Positions 22,850 to 35,700 of a stretch of DNA of 64,000 nucleotides are shown piece after piece (the stretch's first letter is position 1; every line of letters starts with the position of its first letter). Location: contig NC_067299.1 of NCBI RefSeq assembly GCF_020740795.1, forward strand, positions 11,171,333 to 11,235,332, in the 5' to 3' direction. The notes beneath the pieces were generated by a model. It worked only from the letters and a program-made list of their open reading frames with translations, made no database searches and was not told the origin of the DNA. Made by a program: the position numbers and the translations under genes. This stretch comes from Apus apus (lineage: Eukaryota; Chordata; Aves; Apodiformes; Apodidae).

Positions 22850-23630
22850 ATCACCGACGAGGGGCCAGGGCAGCACCGCGGGGCCGGGGCCTGCCCGGGG
22901 CGGGCGGGGCTGGAGCAGCCGCCTCCGAGCGCGGGGAACAGCGGGCGCGGAGCTGCGGACACGGCCTGCGCGGGAGGGAAGCGAAGCACAGAACGTCAGA
23001 CCCGACCCTCGGGGCTCTTTGTCTCCCCTCCTCTCCCAGCGGCGGCCCCGGGGAGCGCGGGGCCCTCCCTCCCCCCTCCCGGGCGCCTCAGCGCCGCGAC
23101 CGGCCCCGCACGGCCCCGCAGCCTCCCCCGGCCGAAGCGGCGGGACCGGGACCGGGACCGGGCCCTGCCCTGCCCGCCGCCCCCGCCGCCCCGACCGGCC
23201 CCTCACGCCCCCCGCGCCCCCCGCCCCGCGGCACAAAGCCGGGTACCCGGATGTGCGGGCGCGCCCCGATTGGCCGCGGCGGGGCCGGGGGCGGGGCGGG
23301 CGGGCAGCGCCGACACAAGATGGCGTCGCGCGCCCCGCCGCTTACATAACGCGACCTCTCACCCCGCGCGCGGGGCCCGCTGGCCGCGCCGCGGGGCGGG
23401 GCGAGGCGGCGTGACGGGCGGGCCGCTCGGCCAATCAGGAGCCCGGGCAGCCGGCAGGCCGCCAATCGGGCGGCGGCGCCGCGGCGGAGGGGGCGGGGCG
23501 GGCTGCGCGCGGCGCGGCGGGGCCGGGAGGGGGAGGGGAATCTCCCGCCATTTTTCAATCCTCCCGCCCGGTCCCGCCGGGGTCGCCGCGCGGATCCGCC
23601 GGCTCCGGCCGGGCCCCGCCTCGCCCCGCC

Positions 23631-23743
23631 ATGGCGCCGCTGCTGGGCCGCAAGCCCTTCCCGCTGGCCAGGCCGCTGCCGCCCGGGGAGCCGGGGGAGC
23701 GGTTCGTCATCCCGCACACGCAGGAGGCCTTCCGCAGCCGCGA
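23631..23743 (+). CDS. BAZ1B: BAZ1B exon 1 (coding part)
   Basis: The exon encodes residues 1-37 plus two bases, from a start codon in strong context (CGCCATGG). It begins [12 protein letters not shown], as in human. The donor that restores the expected FRSREEYEAR junction is GA|GTATCC at 23743/23744, which is weak after the GT. The frame stays open to 24053, but that extension has no family resemblance. Confidence 0.9.
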
Positions 23744-26700
23744 GTATCCGCTGCGCCCGGGACGGGACGGGACGGGGCGGGCGGGGAGGGAGGCAGGTTC
23801 TCCGGCCGCGCCGCTGCCCCCGGGCCGGGCTCCCCGCCGGGCTGGGCCCAGCCCCCCGGGCCGCGGCACAAAGCGGGGCCGTTCGGCTGCCCCGGGCCGG
23901 GGCGGCGGTTCCCGGAGCGGTGGGACCCGGTTGCAGCGGGGGCAGCGCCGGGGCGCGCTGGAGGGCTGGGGGGCGGCGCGGCCCCGGGAGCGAGTAGCGG
24001 GTGGAGCTGCCGGGATTCGGCTGCGCGCCCGGCGGGTGCGGGAGAGGCCTTGAGGAAGGCACCGAGCGCAGGAGCAGCTCCCGGGGGGGCTCGCGGTGCG
24101 GGTTCGGGGGGTGTATCCCGCGGGGGAGGGGCGGCCTCGGCCTGGGAGACTCCCACCGGGAGGAGGATCGAGCAGTGCGCGCAGGCAGCCCCAGCCTGCC
24201 GTCTGAGCGGCGGGGTGCTCGGGGCGGCTGCTGCAGGGGAGGAAAAAAAAACCCACAACCCACATGTATTTTTGTTGTGATCCCGCAAGAATCGGCGCGT
24301 GGCAGCGCTGGGGCCGGGCAGGGGCTGCGGGGCCGGGCAGGGGCTGCGGGGCCGGGCAGGGGCTGCGGGGCAGGGCCCCAGGGCGCTGCTCAGGGGCCTG
24401 GCCGGGGCTTCGAGGCGTTGATGAGGATCCAGCTGAGGACTGAAGGGAGGAGCGGGGCTGACGCGGGGCTGGACGAGTCTAGGAAGGTATCTCGGGGCTG
24501 TCGGCGGCGCAGAAGACAAAGGGACTCCAGAACTTAAACAGACCCCCCTGCTTTGGAGTGTCTTGTTACTTCGGGATGAAGAAGAAGCCAGTGAAAGCCC
24601 CGAGGAAGGATTAGGCAGCTTTTGAAGAGGAAATGCGTATCTGAGTGCAGACGGGCATTGCTAATGCATCCAGCTCAGTGGAATGAGATTGGGGAGAATG
24701 TTAGATACTTGTCTTCTAGCAGTATTTTAAATTAAGGCAGCCAGTCTGTGACTCAAAAAACTGCTAGAGTGATGTGTGCAAACTGAAAGTAGCTCAGTCA
24801 TCCATCTGCCTGGCCAGAGACATGTTCTTTCTCTTTCCTTACAAGGAATGATCAGTGATCAAAAGATAGTGTCTAAACCTAATGATTGCTTCTGTAATAG
24901 AAGATGTGGCTTTGAGGTTTGTCTGCCTTGTAGGAACAGCACAGAGGAGTTCAGTCACCTTCTGAGAGTCCTAGTCTATTGGTATGGCTCTTGTGGATCT
25001 GTGGGTAGATGGAGGTGTTTCTGCAGACACTTGGGTAGTATTTCTATAAAGGAAAAAAAAAAGAAAAAGGATGGTTTCTCATCCTGAGGGCATGATGTTT
25101 GCTGCAGGGTCAGAGGGAAAGAGGAAACCAATGCAGGCACTGAGATTCTGGAGGGATGCTCTTCTCTTGGAGAAAGTACTGCATGGGATGCTGTGGTAGG
25201 TGGGCAGCCTGGCATGTTCTAGAAGGTTCATCCTGGCAGAGAGACGTCATGAGGCTAAAAAGAGAAACTAAATAATGTTGGGTTTCTGTCTGGCTTTTAT
25301 GACTGTGCATAATATAAGCTAGGCAAGAAGTGGAACAGAAAATTGCAAATGAGTCAGTAACTTGAAGGGAGATGTTACCTAAGGAAGGCCTGGAGGGGTG
25401 TTTCTTGTCACTTCTGTTTATCCTAGGTTCCGTTCAGAGGAATGGTTTGGTGGATGGGGTGCAGTGGGGTGTGTCAGGAGGCACCCTGGGCTCCGTGTCA
25501 GTTGTACCAAGGTCTGGCATAAACACTGAAAAACTGGTGATCAGCTCTTCCCTGAAAGGTGTGCAGGTTCTTATGCTGTGCAGCTGTGGATGAGGTATTT
25601 GACAGACATAAAGTTCTTAGGACTTTTTTGAGTTTGTTGTGGTGTGTTGTTTTTTGGTGTTTTTTTTTTTTTTGTTAGGTTTGGCAGTTGTTAGATGGGG
25701 TTGAACAAAAAATAGAGATTGGAGTGTTGTGTGTATGAGGTGAGATGTCTGCCCTGTGGGCACGTGTTAAGAAAGTGTCTTGTAGCAGTGGACAGAGAGA
25801 TAGGCTGGTCATCAGAGCTCGGCCATTTGTTTGGGTCTGATGTTTATCTCAAGCCTCATGTGGCTTCCTTCAACTGCTAAATCCCCTGAAAAGAGAAGCT
25901 GTCCTGTGTAGAGCCCCTTGCATCCCAGCAAAGCCTTGGGCTTCTGGTGCTTGATGCAGAGTGAGCCTGGCCTGTTGTATGGGTTGTGGGGCAGAGATAG
26001 ACATGTCCTTGCAGGAGCTCTGTAGGGTCTGCTCTGAGATAGGTGAGGTGTCGGGGAAATGCTTCATGTGTGGTATAGTCTTGTCTGGTTTATTTCACCG
26101 TGCATCTGGGGGGAAAGGGAAGGGTCTGTGGCACGTGCACTGAGCATTTGATGTCTACCAAACCCCCAGTTTTTCCCTGGTGAGCAGGTGGGACTGCAGC
26201 AGGGTGTGGTGTGCCCTGCTGGCTGCTGTTTGGAAAGCTGTGCTGCCAGCTGGAGAGAGATGCTCAGGCCAGAGATCTAACCAACCTGGAGTGGTGAGAA
26301 GGGACTCTTCAGCCATCAGCCTATTGTTTTGGGAAGGTCTGTTGCTTTCCTCCCTGGCTGTTTGTTGGTGTTTCTGTACAGTAAGCAGCAGAGAACACGA
26401 GGAGTCCGGGTGCATTTGGCATGCAGGTCAGAGGCTGCCATTCACACCTTCCCATGTGGGATCAGCCCAGTGGACTCTGGCTGACAGATGGCAGCACCAC
26501 AGCAGGGTCATGGCACACTCTGCAGTGGTAGAAAAACTTTGCCACCCACCCTGGGACCAGTGTTTTATAATGTATTAGCCTTCCTGGTGAGTTTGCCTTC
26601 TTAGTAATACCAGTGGAAACAGTTAGGGTACTGAGAAGCTATTTTGAAGTTGATACTAATAGAGCAACAGTAACCCCAGAAGAAGTAAACTTCTTATCTG

Positions 26701-29700
26701 CTTAGTAGTCGTCTTGTGCAGTGGTTAGCTTGTTTGCTTTTAAACATTTCTCTTTAACAGGGTCCCTTTTTTTTTAATGTCACTTTGTTTTCTGCTTTTC
26801 AACATGAAGTGATTTTTCATTGGGATGCACACAGATGTGATGTGTTAACTACTGCACAGTGGGTAGTCATCTGTTTAATTTAGCATGTGTGTTATTCATG
26901 GCTTTTTGGAGAATGTTCACAAGTAGCTGGTATCCAGGAGTTTTTATTTATTATTGCTTTGGGAATTTGTGGCAATGGCAGCTCCAGCTGTGGAGTGAGA
27001 TGGGTTGGTTAGGCATACCAGTGGGGCCCTCACTCGTCCTGAATCAGACCTGCTGAACTGCCTGAAAATTCTTGGGTTTCTTTCCAGCCCAAGTGCAAAG
27101 GACAAATAGCAGATGTGTAGTGGAAAGTTTGAGCTAGAGTAAACTTTGCAAAAACATAATTTTTAGCTTTGTGTTGGCCCCAGGAATTCAAAGCAGGACC
27201 TGGCTTGGGAGCCTCTGGCTGAGCAGCAAGGCAGGGTGGGTGGGCACCTGTAGGCCCAGGTCTTGAGCTCTGGGTAAGGATGTGGCTGGGGTCAGTGTCT
27301 GATGAGCCCACCAGCTCTAGGTGGAATTAAATTGCATTTGAGGAGCAGGGAAACTGCTGCTTTTAAATAAGGGGGTGGTGTGAAAAATATGGGTCCTAAT
27401 ACACCAAGATTAAGCTTTTTCTCATGGGTGTATACAAGGAGGGGAAGATTCCTAGGGAAACATCTTCCTGCCAGTATGAGAAATGGTCTTAGGGAAAAAA
27501 AAACAACACTTGTCTTTCAATTATTTTTAAACTGGAGATCAGCATTTATTTGTTCCCCTTGCTGGAAGGAAAGGAATCTCCTCACAGGACTGAAGAGAAG
27601 AAAGTTGATAAATGCAGGGGGGATATAGGCTATAATTTTATTTCCCAGACATATCTTAAATATTTTTTTATAATTAGATCACTGAAGGTTTATTAAGGCA
27701 ATGTCCTGCACCCTTGAAAGTGTCTTTCCTTCAGCACTTGTGTCCTTCCTATCTAGGTGACATGCACGCACTCGCAGCAGGAGAGCTGAGGGGAGTGTGA
27801 AGGTGGGCTTGCTCAGGACCACTGTTTGTTGGATGTTTAGACTCCTGTCTAGTGTGAGGGTTGAATTTGCTTTTAGCTCTTCTTTTTGAGGGAAAGCCAT
27901 TGGAAGGAATAGTATTATGGTTGCAATCGAGTTATTCTTAAAGTGGCTAATTGCTCTAAATACAAGGAGAACTCCTGGTTTCTTGTCTAAGGACCCCTGT
28001 GGGCTTTTATACTTTTTTTTTGGGGGGGGGTCAGGTGTTGTTTTTTTTCTTGTCCTAGTTTAATATCACTATAAACATTTGTTACAGTCACCCTTCTGGC
28101 CTGGTTGGTGGTGCTGTGTAGCTAGATGAGCTCCTCTGCAAGCTGTGGTTGCTCTTTGCCACTGCCCCAGCACAGCCACGGCGCTTCCTGCCCTGGCCCT
28201 GTAGCACCTCTTGTCTCTAAGGAATCTTGAGTATCTTTGAAAGCTCAGGAAGGGTGAAGGATTTGCCAAAGGGCTCTACACTTAGCAGAGTGATGACTTG
28301 TCAGATCTCTCTGTTCATCTGCTGAAGAGCAGGAGACTCCACAAGCAGGGCAAACACAATGACAGAATTGTTAAGAGTTGGAAGGGACCTCTAGAGATCA
28401 TCTGGTCCAACTCTCCCACTGAAGCAGGATCACCTAGAGCACTTTACCCAGGGCTGCATCCAGGTGGGTTTGGAATATCTCCAGAGATGGAGACTCCACA
28501 GCCTCCCTGGGCAGCCTCTCCCAGGGCTCTGTCACCCTCACTGTAAAGAAGTTTTTTCTTATGTTTAAATGGAACTTCCTCAAACTGGGGAGCAGTGGGA
28601 TTTCTCCTTGGTTTTGAGGCCTCCTTCAGGCAGAGGGAATACTGCCTGCAGTGGGAGCCTCTGCTGGAGGTGGCTCTGTTCCTGGCTTGCACAGCACAAG
28701 TTGCTGTGACGTGCCTGGATATGGATGTCCATAGTGCAGCTCCTGGCCCTAGTTGGACTGTACCTTGGGGCTGTGAAGAAATGTCCAAGAAGACTAGATT
28801 TGTTTGAGTTGTAATTTGGCTTCCTAATAGGAACTAAAAAAAAAAAAGGTTAGGTGCACTAAAATTTTTTCTAAAGACAAAGCATGTGCAAGACACGATG
28901 AGCAAGTAGCTGGGGCTGGTGGCTCTGCCTGCACAGGAGGGATCTACGTGTCCCTGCTGAGACTCATCATGAGCACTGAGCTGCTGTGGTTGTTACAAGT
29001 CTGCTTTGTATGCTGAGCTTGCCTTGCTGCTGCCTGAGAGCATGCTGAAGGAGAAGAGGAAGATGCTTTTCTTGCCTCTCTTATTATTTCTCCATTTAAA
29101 TTACCTTTGGCAAGTATATGGCAACTGAAGCAGGCTGCCACAGGGTGAGCTGGCATGGGTTTGCACTGTGTTGGGGTCTCTGGTAATTGTGCCTGTACAT
29201 GCTCTATCCATGGAGAGTCTGAAGTAGCTTCTATCTTTTTGCATTGACAGTTAATTGCTGCTTAAGTGGAATGGGCAGAGCAGAACCACAGATGCTGTGG
29301 CCTGTGGGCCTGCTAATCCTCAGCAACTTCACCTGGAGGCTGGGGATGGTGTGGGGGAAGCAGGTCACGTAGCTGGTGGGAAAGGTTGTGGTGTGATAGC
29401 ACCACATAGGATAGGAGGCTGCTCTTGTTGGAAACCAAAGGAAAGGTGGCCTTCCTAGTGATGCTTTTCAGAGATTTGGGGATTTTTCCTCAAAAGATAG
29501 GGTGTATTGGGTAAACTGGTAATTTGCATCTGGAGTTTGTAACACCACCCATTAGTAGTAGTTCCACAGTGTTACTGCTGGGCATTTAGCAGCAGTCCAT
29601 GCCACATTTCCTCCGTGTGCCTGTGATACTGTTTGTGCTGTTCTCCAGTGAATCAGACTGGAAAAGCTGAGAACTAGCTCAGCAATGCCATGAAACATTC

Positions 29701-32700
29701 AGCTGTGCATGTTCCCCCGCTGCAATTCAGCCAAACTGAGGGTGCCAGGACACCTTCTGTCTTCCCTTGTGGAGCAGGATGGGCATTTCTGCTGCAGAAA
29801 GCTCCGATGCATCCTGGTCTGAAAACCTATGGGATTTAACACAGCATCTCCATGGTGGATGCAGGGTCAAACTGTCCTGTAGCAATCCTCAGCCTTCGTG
29901 CGCTCTGATAGGACAGGTTGGATTGTCTTGTGGTTATCCCTCCCACTGCATGAATTCAGTTTTCCTGAGCTGCTGCTCGTGCAGGGAGTATGAAGCACGT
30001 TTGGAGAGATACAATGAGAGGATTTGGACGTGCAAGAGCACAGGAAGCAGCCAGCTGACACACAAGGAGGCATGGGAGGAGGAGCAGGAAGTTGCTGAGC
30101 TGTAAGTACCAGTGCAAAAATGGATGTGGGTCTTATCTTTCGGGATTGGGGCAGAAGGGTGGATTGGGAATGAACTGTGATTGCTGGTTGATGAGGTGAG
30201 GCAAGGATCTGTAAACAGATCTGGGGATTCTGGAGTTAAAAGCAAATCAAGTCCAAATTTGATGTTATCACTAATGCAGTTGAGCAATGTACTCATTTAG
30301 TGCTGTATCTTAGTATTACTTGAGCTAAAATAGTTCAGCATATGTTACTTGACATATTTTGAAGCCCCTTGAGTAATCGGAGTTTTTCAGAGGGGGAAAA
30401 ATAAAACATCAAGGCTCTGAATTAAGAAGAGGTCATTGAAGTGTTTCACATCTGCCAGGTCCACAGCTGTAATTATTTTTTCCAGATCTGCATCGTGGTA
30501 CTAAGAAAAAAAAGTATTTTGGAGTGAGATTTCTGGGGAGCTGTTGTACTTGAAACAATAAAGACCAAAGGGAAACAAGCAAGAGACATGACTCTGTTCA
30601 GGCCACCAGTGCTCCTTGGGGCTGCTGTGTCCCTGGCCTCCCCCTAACACCCAGCACAGGCCCCGAGTCCTTGGCTGAGATCCAGAGTGACTCTTACCAT
30701 AGAAGTAGGTTTTCTGTAAAGGTGCAAGTCCTTGGCTCAGCCAACAAATATAACTTGCTTGGTGATTACCAAGTTACAGGGATGACACCAAACAAATGGC
30801 AGGTTTCTCTGTTCTGTGAACTGATGACTTGGACTTCTGTGGCTTATTTTTCCCCAGGATTGAGACTGGAGAGTTTATCAGCAGTCTGAGAGGTGAAATG
30901 CTCTGCTGCCTCTTTCATGAGGAATCCACATTTCTGATTAATTGGCGAAAGAGATAATAGCCTTAGCCTAAGGAGAAATTCCCCATCATTTGAGGTTAAT
31001 CACATCCTTAAAGGCAACAAAAAATAAAGCTCTTGGCTGATAGTCCTAATTCCTGTGAGGGCTGAAGTATTCCTGTCTTCAGTCTTTCCTCCCTTGTGTT
31101 GTTTGAGAGGAGGGTGCAGAGCCAGCTCCATAAACTTAGAATCCTGAGTCAAAACACACTGTTCTGGTGCAGATTACTTTTGGTTAACCACGTTGGTTTG
31201 GTTTGCCACTTCTGGAATTATTGATATGTAAATGAAGTATAAATAGAAGATCTCTCAATAACCAATGTAGTTAGTCTAAGTATGGGGGGAAAAAGACTCT
31301 GTGAAATGAGATTTTGCTCTTGTCTCTCAGAAGTGGGATTAAAAACTTACCAGGCAATTTCTGGCTGCTGTAATACCTGACACAAGTCTGAATATAAGAA
31401 AGTTCATCTAGGCAGTTTGCTAAAGGGATAAATTTGTTCATGGCAGCTGTAGAACAGCACAAATAGCTGAGGATGGTCAGCAATGGATCCCAAAGGCTGA
31501 GAAGCTGCAGGAGTTTTGGAAGAATGGATTATTTTGTTTCTCCTTAAAGTAACTTGAAACACAATTTACTTTTGAGCCAGAAAGCTTTACACAATGTTAC
31601 TTAGTACCCCTGTCAGCTAGTGGACCTGGTCTTTTCGACAGGAAATCAGTCAGGTAGAATTTCTAACAGTCCTTTCTCTTCTTTGGATGAAAGAGCTTGA
31701 AGATCATGTCATGGTGAAACACAATATTTTTCTCTGGAAAAATAATTTGATTGTGTAAGCCTGCCTCTATCTCCTTTACTGTCTGAGCAGTCTTTACTGT
31801 CTTTAGCAGTCTGAGATGAAGGAAATGCTAAGTCTTTCTCAGCATCCTGTTACTGTTGGAAGCAAAGATTTTAAAGTAACAAGCCTCAGAATGATGACAT
31901 GATCTTGGTATATATTTAGCATCTAGTAGAGAGGCAGGAATAACCAGCAAGAAAGGGTTCACCCTCAGGGCTGCTCATCCAGAATGCTTTATGGTGTTCC
32001 TTCTGGGAAGGACAAGTACAATTTGTATTGTCATGGCAATTAATACTTTGGGAGGGTGCTGGGAGGAGGGCACCAAAAAGCTCTTGGATCTTTGCATGCT
32101 AATGTGGCATCTGCCACAAACATTGTCCTGGCTGTTAATGTTCTTGGAATTGTGAAATGGGAGGTCACTTTGCATTTTGGCTTTTATTCCCTGAATAATG
32201 AAAACTTCTTCTGTGCTTGCTCAGCTTGAAGGAGGAGTTCCCCATCTGGTATGAGAAACTGGTACTGGAAATAGTCCACCACAACACTGTATCTTTGGAA
32301 AAGCTGGTGGATGCAGCTTGGCTGGAGATCATGACCAAATTTGCAGTAGGAGAAGAGTGTGACTTTGAGGTAAGGAGCTGTTTTTGTTGTATCTCCTGCT
32401 TTTGTGCAGAGCTAATTTTGGATGTCTAAAGGCAGGAGATGGGGAGAATGTGTTAGCCACTTATATTACCAGGAAGATGGTGAGAATTTCTTTTCTGTAG
32501 AATCCCAGAGACAGAACCTGCTTTTGGGTGCAAAACAGTTCCTTAAGCAGGAGCATGTGGATGATCCACACTGATGGCAAGAGAAAAATGACTGATCTGT
32601 GTGTGTGGGGAACCAGACGTGTATTAGTCACGCTGCTTACATGTGTGATGGTCTGTGTGTGTATTTAAAAAAATATATAAATACATATTTTAATTAAATG

Positions 32701-35700
32701 GGTTTAAAAATTGGAATCATAGAATAATTTAGGTTGGAAAAAACCTTCAAGGTCATCAAGTCCAGCCTTTAACCCTACTCTAAACCCCCTAAACCATGTC
32801 TCCAAGCACCACATCTAGATGACTTTTAAACACATCCAGGGATGGTGACTCAACCACCTCCTGGGGCAGCCTATTCCAATGTCTGACAACTCTTTCAGAG
32901 ATAAAAAAATTCCTAATCTCCAGCCTAAACCTCCCCTGGTGCAGCTTTAGTCTGTTCCCTCTTATCCTATCACTATTTACTTGTGAGAAGAGACCAGCAC
33001 CTACATCTGTACAATGTCCTTTCAGGCAGTTGCAGAGGCTGATGAGGTCTTCCCTCAGCCTCCTTTTCTTCAGACTAAACAGTTCCTTCAGCTGCTCCTC
33101 ATAGGACTTGTTCTCTAGGCCCTTCACCAGCTTAGTTGCTCTTCTCTGCACCCAGTCCAGCACCTCAATGTCTTTATTGTACTGAGGTGTCCAAAACGGA
33201 ACACAGGGTTTGAGGTGGAGCCTCACCAGTGCTGAGTACAAGGGGAGGATCACTTCCCTTGACCTGCTGGCCACACTATTTCTAATACAGACCAGGATGC
33301 TGGTGGCCTTCTTGGCCACCTGGGCACACTGGCTCATGTTCAGCCACCTATCAATCAGAACCCCCACGTCCCTTTCCACCAGACACTTTCCAGCCACTCA
33401 GTCCCCAGCCTGCAGCACTGCCTGGGCTGCTTGTGGCACAAGTGCAGGATGTGACACTTGGCCTTGTTGGACTTCATACAATTGACCTCAGCCCATCCAG
33501 CCTGTCCAAGTCTCTCTCTACTGTAGAGCCTCCCTAACTTCAGGCAGATCAACACTCCCACCCAAGTTGGTGTCATCTGCAAACTGACTGAGGGTGCATT
33601 TCTATGCCCTCACTGAGATAATTGATAAAAATGTTGAACAGAAGTGGTCCCAACACTGAGCCCTGAGGAGCCCCATTAGTGACTGGCCACCAGCTGGATT
33701 GAACTCCATTCCCCACCACTCTCTGGGCCTGTCCAGCCAGTGTTTGATCCAGCAGACACCATGCTCATCCAAGCCATGAGCAGCCAGATTTTTCATGAGA
33801 ATGCTGTGGGAGACAGTGTCAAAGGCTTCCCAAAAACCAGGTAGACAGCATCCACAGCCATAATCAGACATAAATGTTTTCGCTTAACTTTCCCAAAAAA
33901 AGCAGTAGTTTTAAAGTAGTGTAGGATGAAATCAACTGCTTCCAAATCTCTAGCAATGCTCCAGTGATAGGAAACTTCCCTCCAAAACTGGGCATGATGG
34001 AGAAAACTCAAACTTGTTAAAAATAAGGGAAAGTTAAAAATGTTCTCTGATAGGAACCTGTTCAGGACGTATTCTGTCAACTGGGGCTGCTGAGAGAGCA
34101 TGCTTGCACCCTGCACACACCCTCTTTCATTACACTGAGAAAGCAGAATTATTAAACATAGCTCTACATCTCTTAGTGATTTGTGCAGAACTTCCAGGTA
34201 GGAAGAAAGAGCAGAAAGAAATTCTGTAATTGGATCATGAGCTTCTCTCAAGGAGGATGTCTTTTAAGTGTTCTGCCAAATTTGTAGGTGCTCTTAGTTG
34301 TCTTTTTCCTTCTTTGTAGTGTAAAAGCTCTCGATTACACTTTTCTTGCTTAGGTTTAGTTTTCATCAATATTTCTGTGCAGGTTAGTAAGGAGAAGACG
34401 TTGCCTGTGAAAGTTGTGAAAATACATCCCCTGGAGAAAGCTGATGAAGAGGCCTCGGAAAAGAAATCAGATGGAGCCTGTGACTCCCCATCCAGTGACA
34501 AGGAGAACTCCAGCCAGGCAGCCCAGGACAACCAGAAGGAAGCCATCCTGAAGGAGGATGACAACAGGAGGGAGAGTATGAGTAAGTAGTAAGGCAGCAT
34601 GGGAGGAGGTAGCACCTGGCAGTGAGTATTGGAATTGATGTCATCTTGGGCCTGGGCTGTGAATGTCACATGTGATGCTCTCAGGTTGTGCCAGGGGAGG
34701 TTTAGATTGGATGTGAGAAGAAACTTCTTCCCTGAACGGGTTGTTAAACACCAGCACAGGCTGCCCAGGGTGGTGGTTGAATCCCCATCCCTGGAGGTGT
34801 TGAAAAGCCCTGCAGATGTGGTGCTGAGGGACATGGGTCAGCACTGGACTCGACGGAGTTGGATTAATGGCTGGATTAATGACCTTCAAGGTGTTTTCCA
34901 ACCAGAAGGATTCTGTGGTGTTGATGTTTAAAAGAAGTCATTTGAGAAATGCAGAGGCTCGTTGCTTCCACTTCTCCTGGGCCCCAGAGGGTGCTGTCAG
35001 GCCAGGCTCTGCCGGGCAGCTTCCAGCAGGAGGGCAGGGCTGCAGGCCAGAGAGCCCAGGCACGTTGCCTGAGGAGTGCAGCTGCAAGCTGCAGTTTCCT
35101 CTTCCATCTCCTACTGCTACAAGGAGCACTGGGAGCCCGTCAGCACAGGCCATGACACCAGAGAGCAGGGGCAGGGCCACCTGAGATGGAAAGCACCAGG
35201 ACTCTCATTGCATGGCCATGGCACAGGAAATTGATTTACAGGAGTACAATATAGATGTGGTGCTGAGGGACATGGGTCAGCACTGGACTCAGTCGAGTTG
35301 GGTTAATGGTTCTTTTGGTCTTAATGGTCTTTTACAGCCAGAACAATTCTGTGATTCTAGGATTTTTAAACAGTGTCATGTAATGGAGGGCCTGACTTTG
35401 TCATTGTTACGTGTCAGCTTTGGTGGCATTGGTGTTAGTTTTTCAACTGTTCTTTCTTGCTCTCTGTTTTAAATAAAAAAGTCTCCTGTCATTCTAAGGT
35501 GTGATACTGAAAACTCTGCATGAAACATAGAAGCTTCCAGATTATAACAAGTGTATTAAAAAAACGGGGGAGGGGGGGAAGAATAAGAAGGGTTCATGCA
35601 TTATCATAAAGTTCTGCTGATATTTTCATCCTCAGAACAAACATCTCTAGTTCTTATGCCTGTTGTTCTGCAGTCAGTGACAAGCTCTAATTCTCTTCCA

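Larger units (their letters stand above)
22850..24450. promoter_or_regulatory. BAZ1B: CpG island promoter of BAZ1B
   Basis: The stretch is extremely GC-rich and CpG-dense with no TATA box, as is usual for a housekeeping gene. It holds CCAAT boxes at 23431-23435 and 23462-23466, an inverted one at 23269-23273, many GGGCGG boxes, a YY1-like CAAGATGGCG at 23316-23325 and an E2F-like TCTCCCGCC at 23541-23549. Long open frames on both strands here (up to 391 codons) come from the scarcity of stop codons in GC-rich DNA. Transcription probably starts between about 23330 and 23600; I cannot fix it. Confidence 0.8.
23744..29984 (+). other. BAZ1B: BAZ1B intron 1
   Basis: Its first 700 bases belong to the CpG island and include a 19-base tandem repeat (24310-24366). 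The rest is ordinary intron with one CR1 fragment (28357-28585) and short homopolymer runs (A-rich near 25051, T-rich near 25660, G-rich near 28021). Confidence 0.85.
34383..35242 (+). repeat. Source arm of the inverted duplication
   Basis: These 860 bases pair with the minus strand of 5436-4577 base for base in length. Similarity stops on the right at the position where a second CR1 fragment begins in the gene, and on the left exactly at the exon 4 acceptor. Confidence 0.9.

Noticed and set aside
23088-24263. A 391-codon open frame on the minus strand across the BAZ1B promoter
   Set aside because: It lies wholly in GC-rich CpG island DNA where stops are rare, overlaps BAZ1B exon 1, and its protein is low-complexity Pro/Arg/Ala with no family.
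32789-33397. A 202-codon minus-strand open frame in BAZ1B intron 3
   Set aside because: It is the C-terminal end of CR1 ORF2 within a truncated element, not a separate gene.
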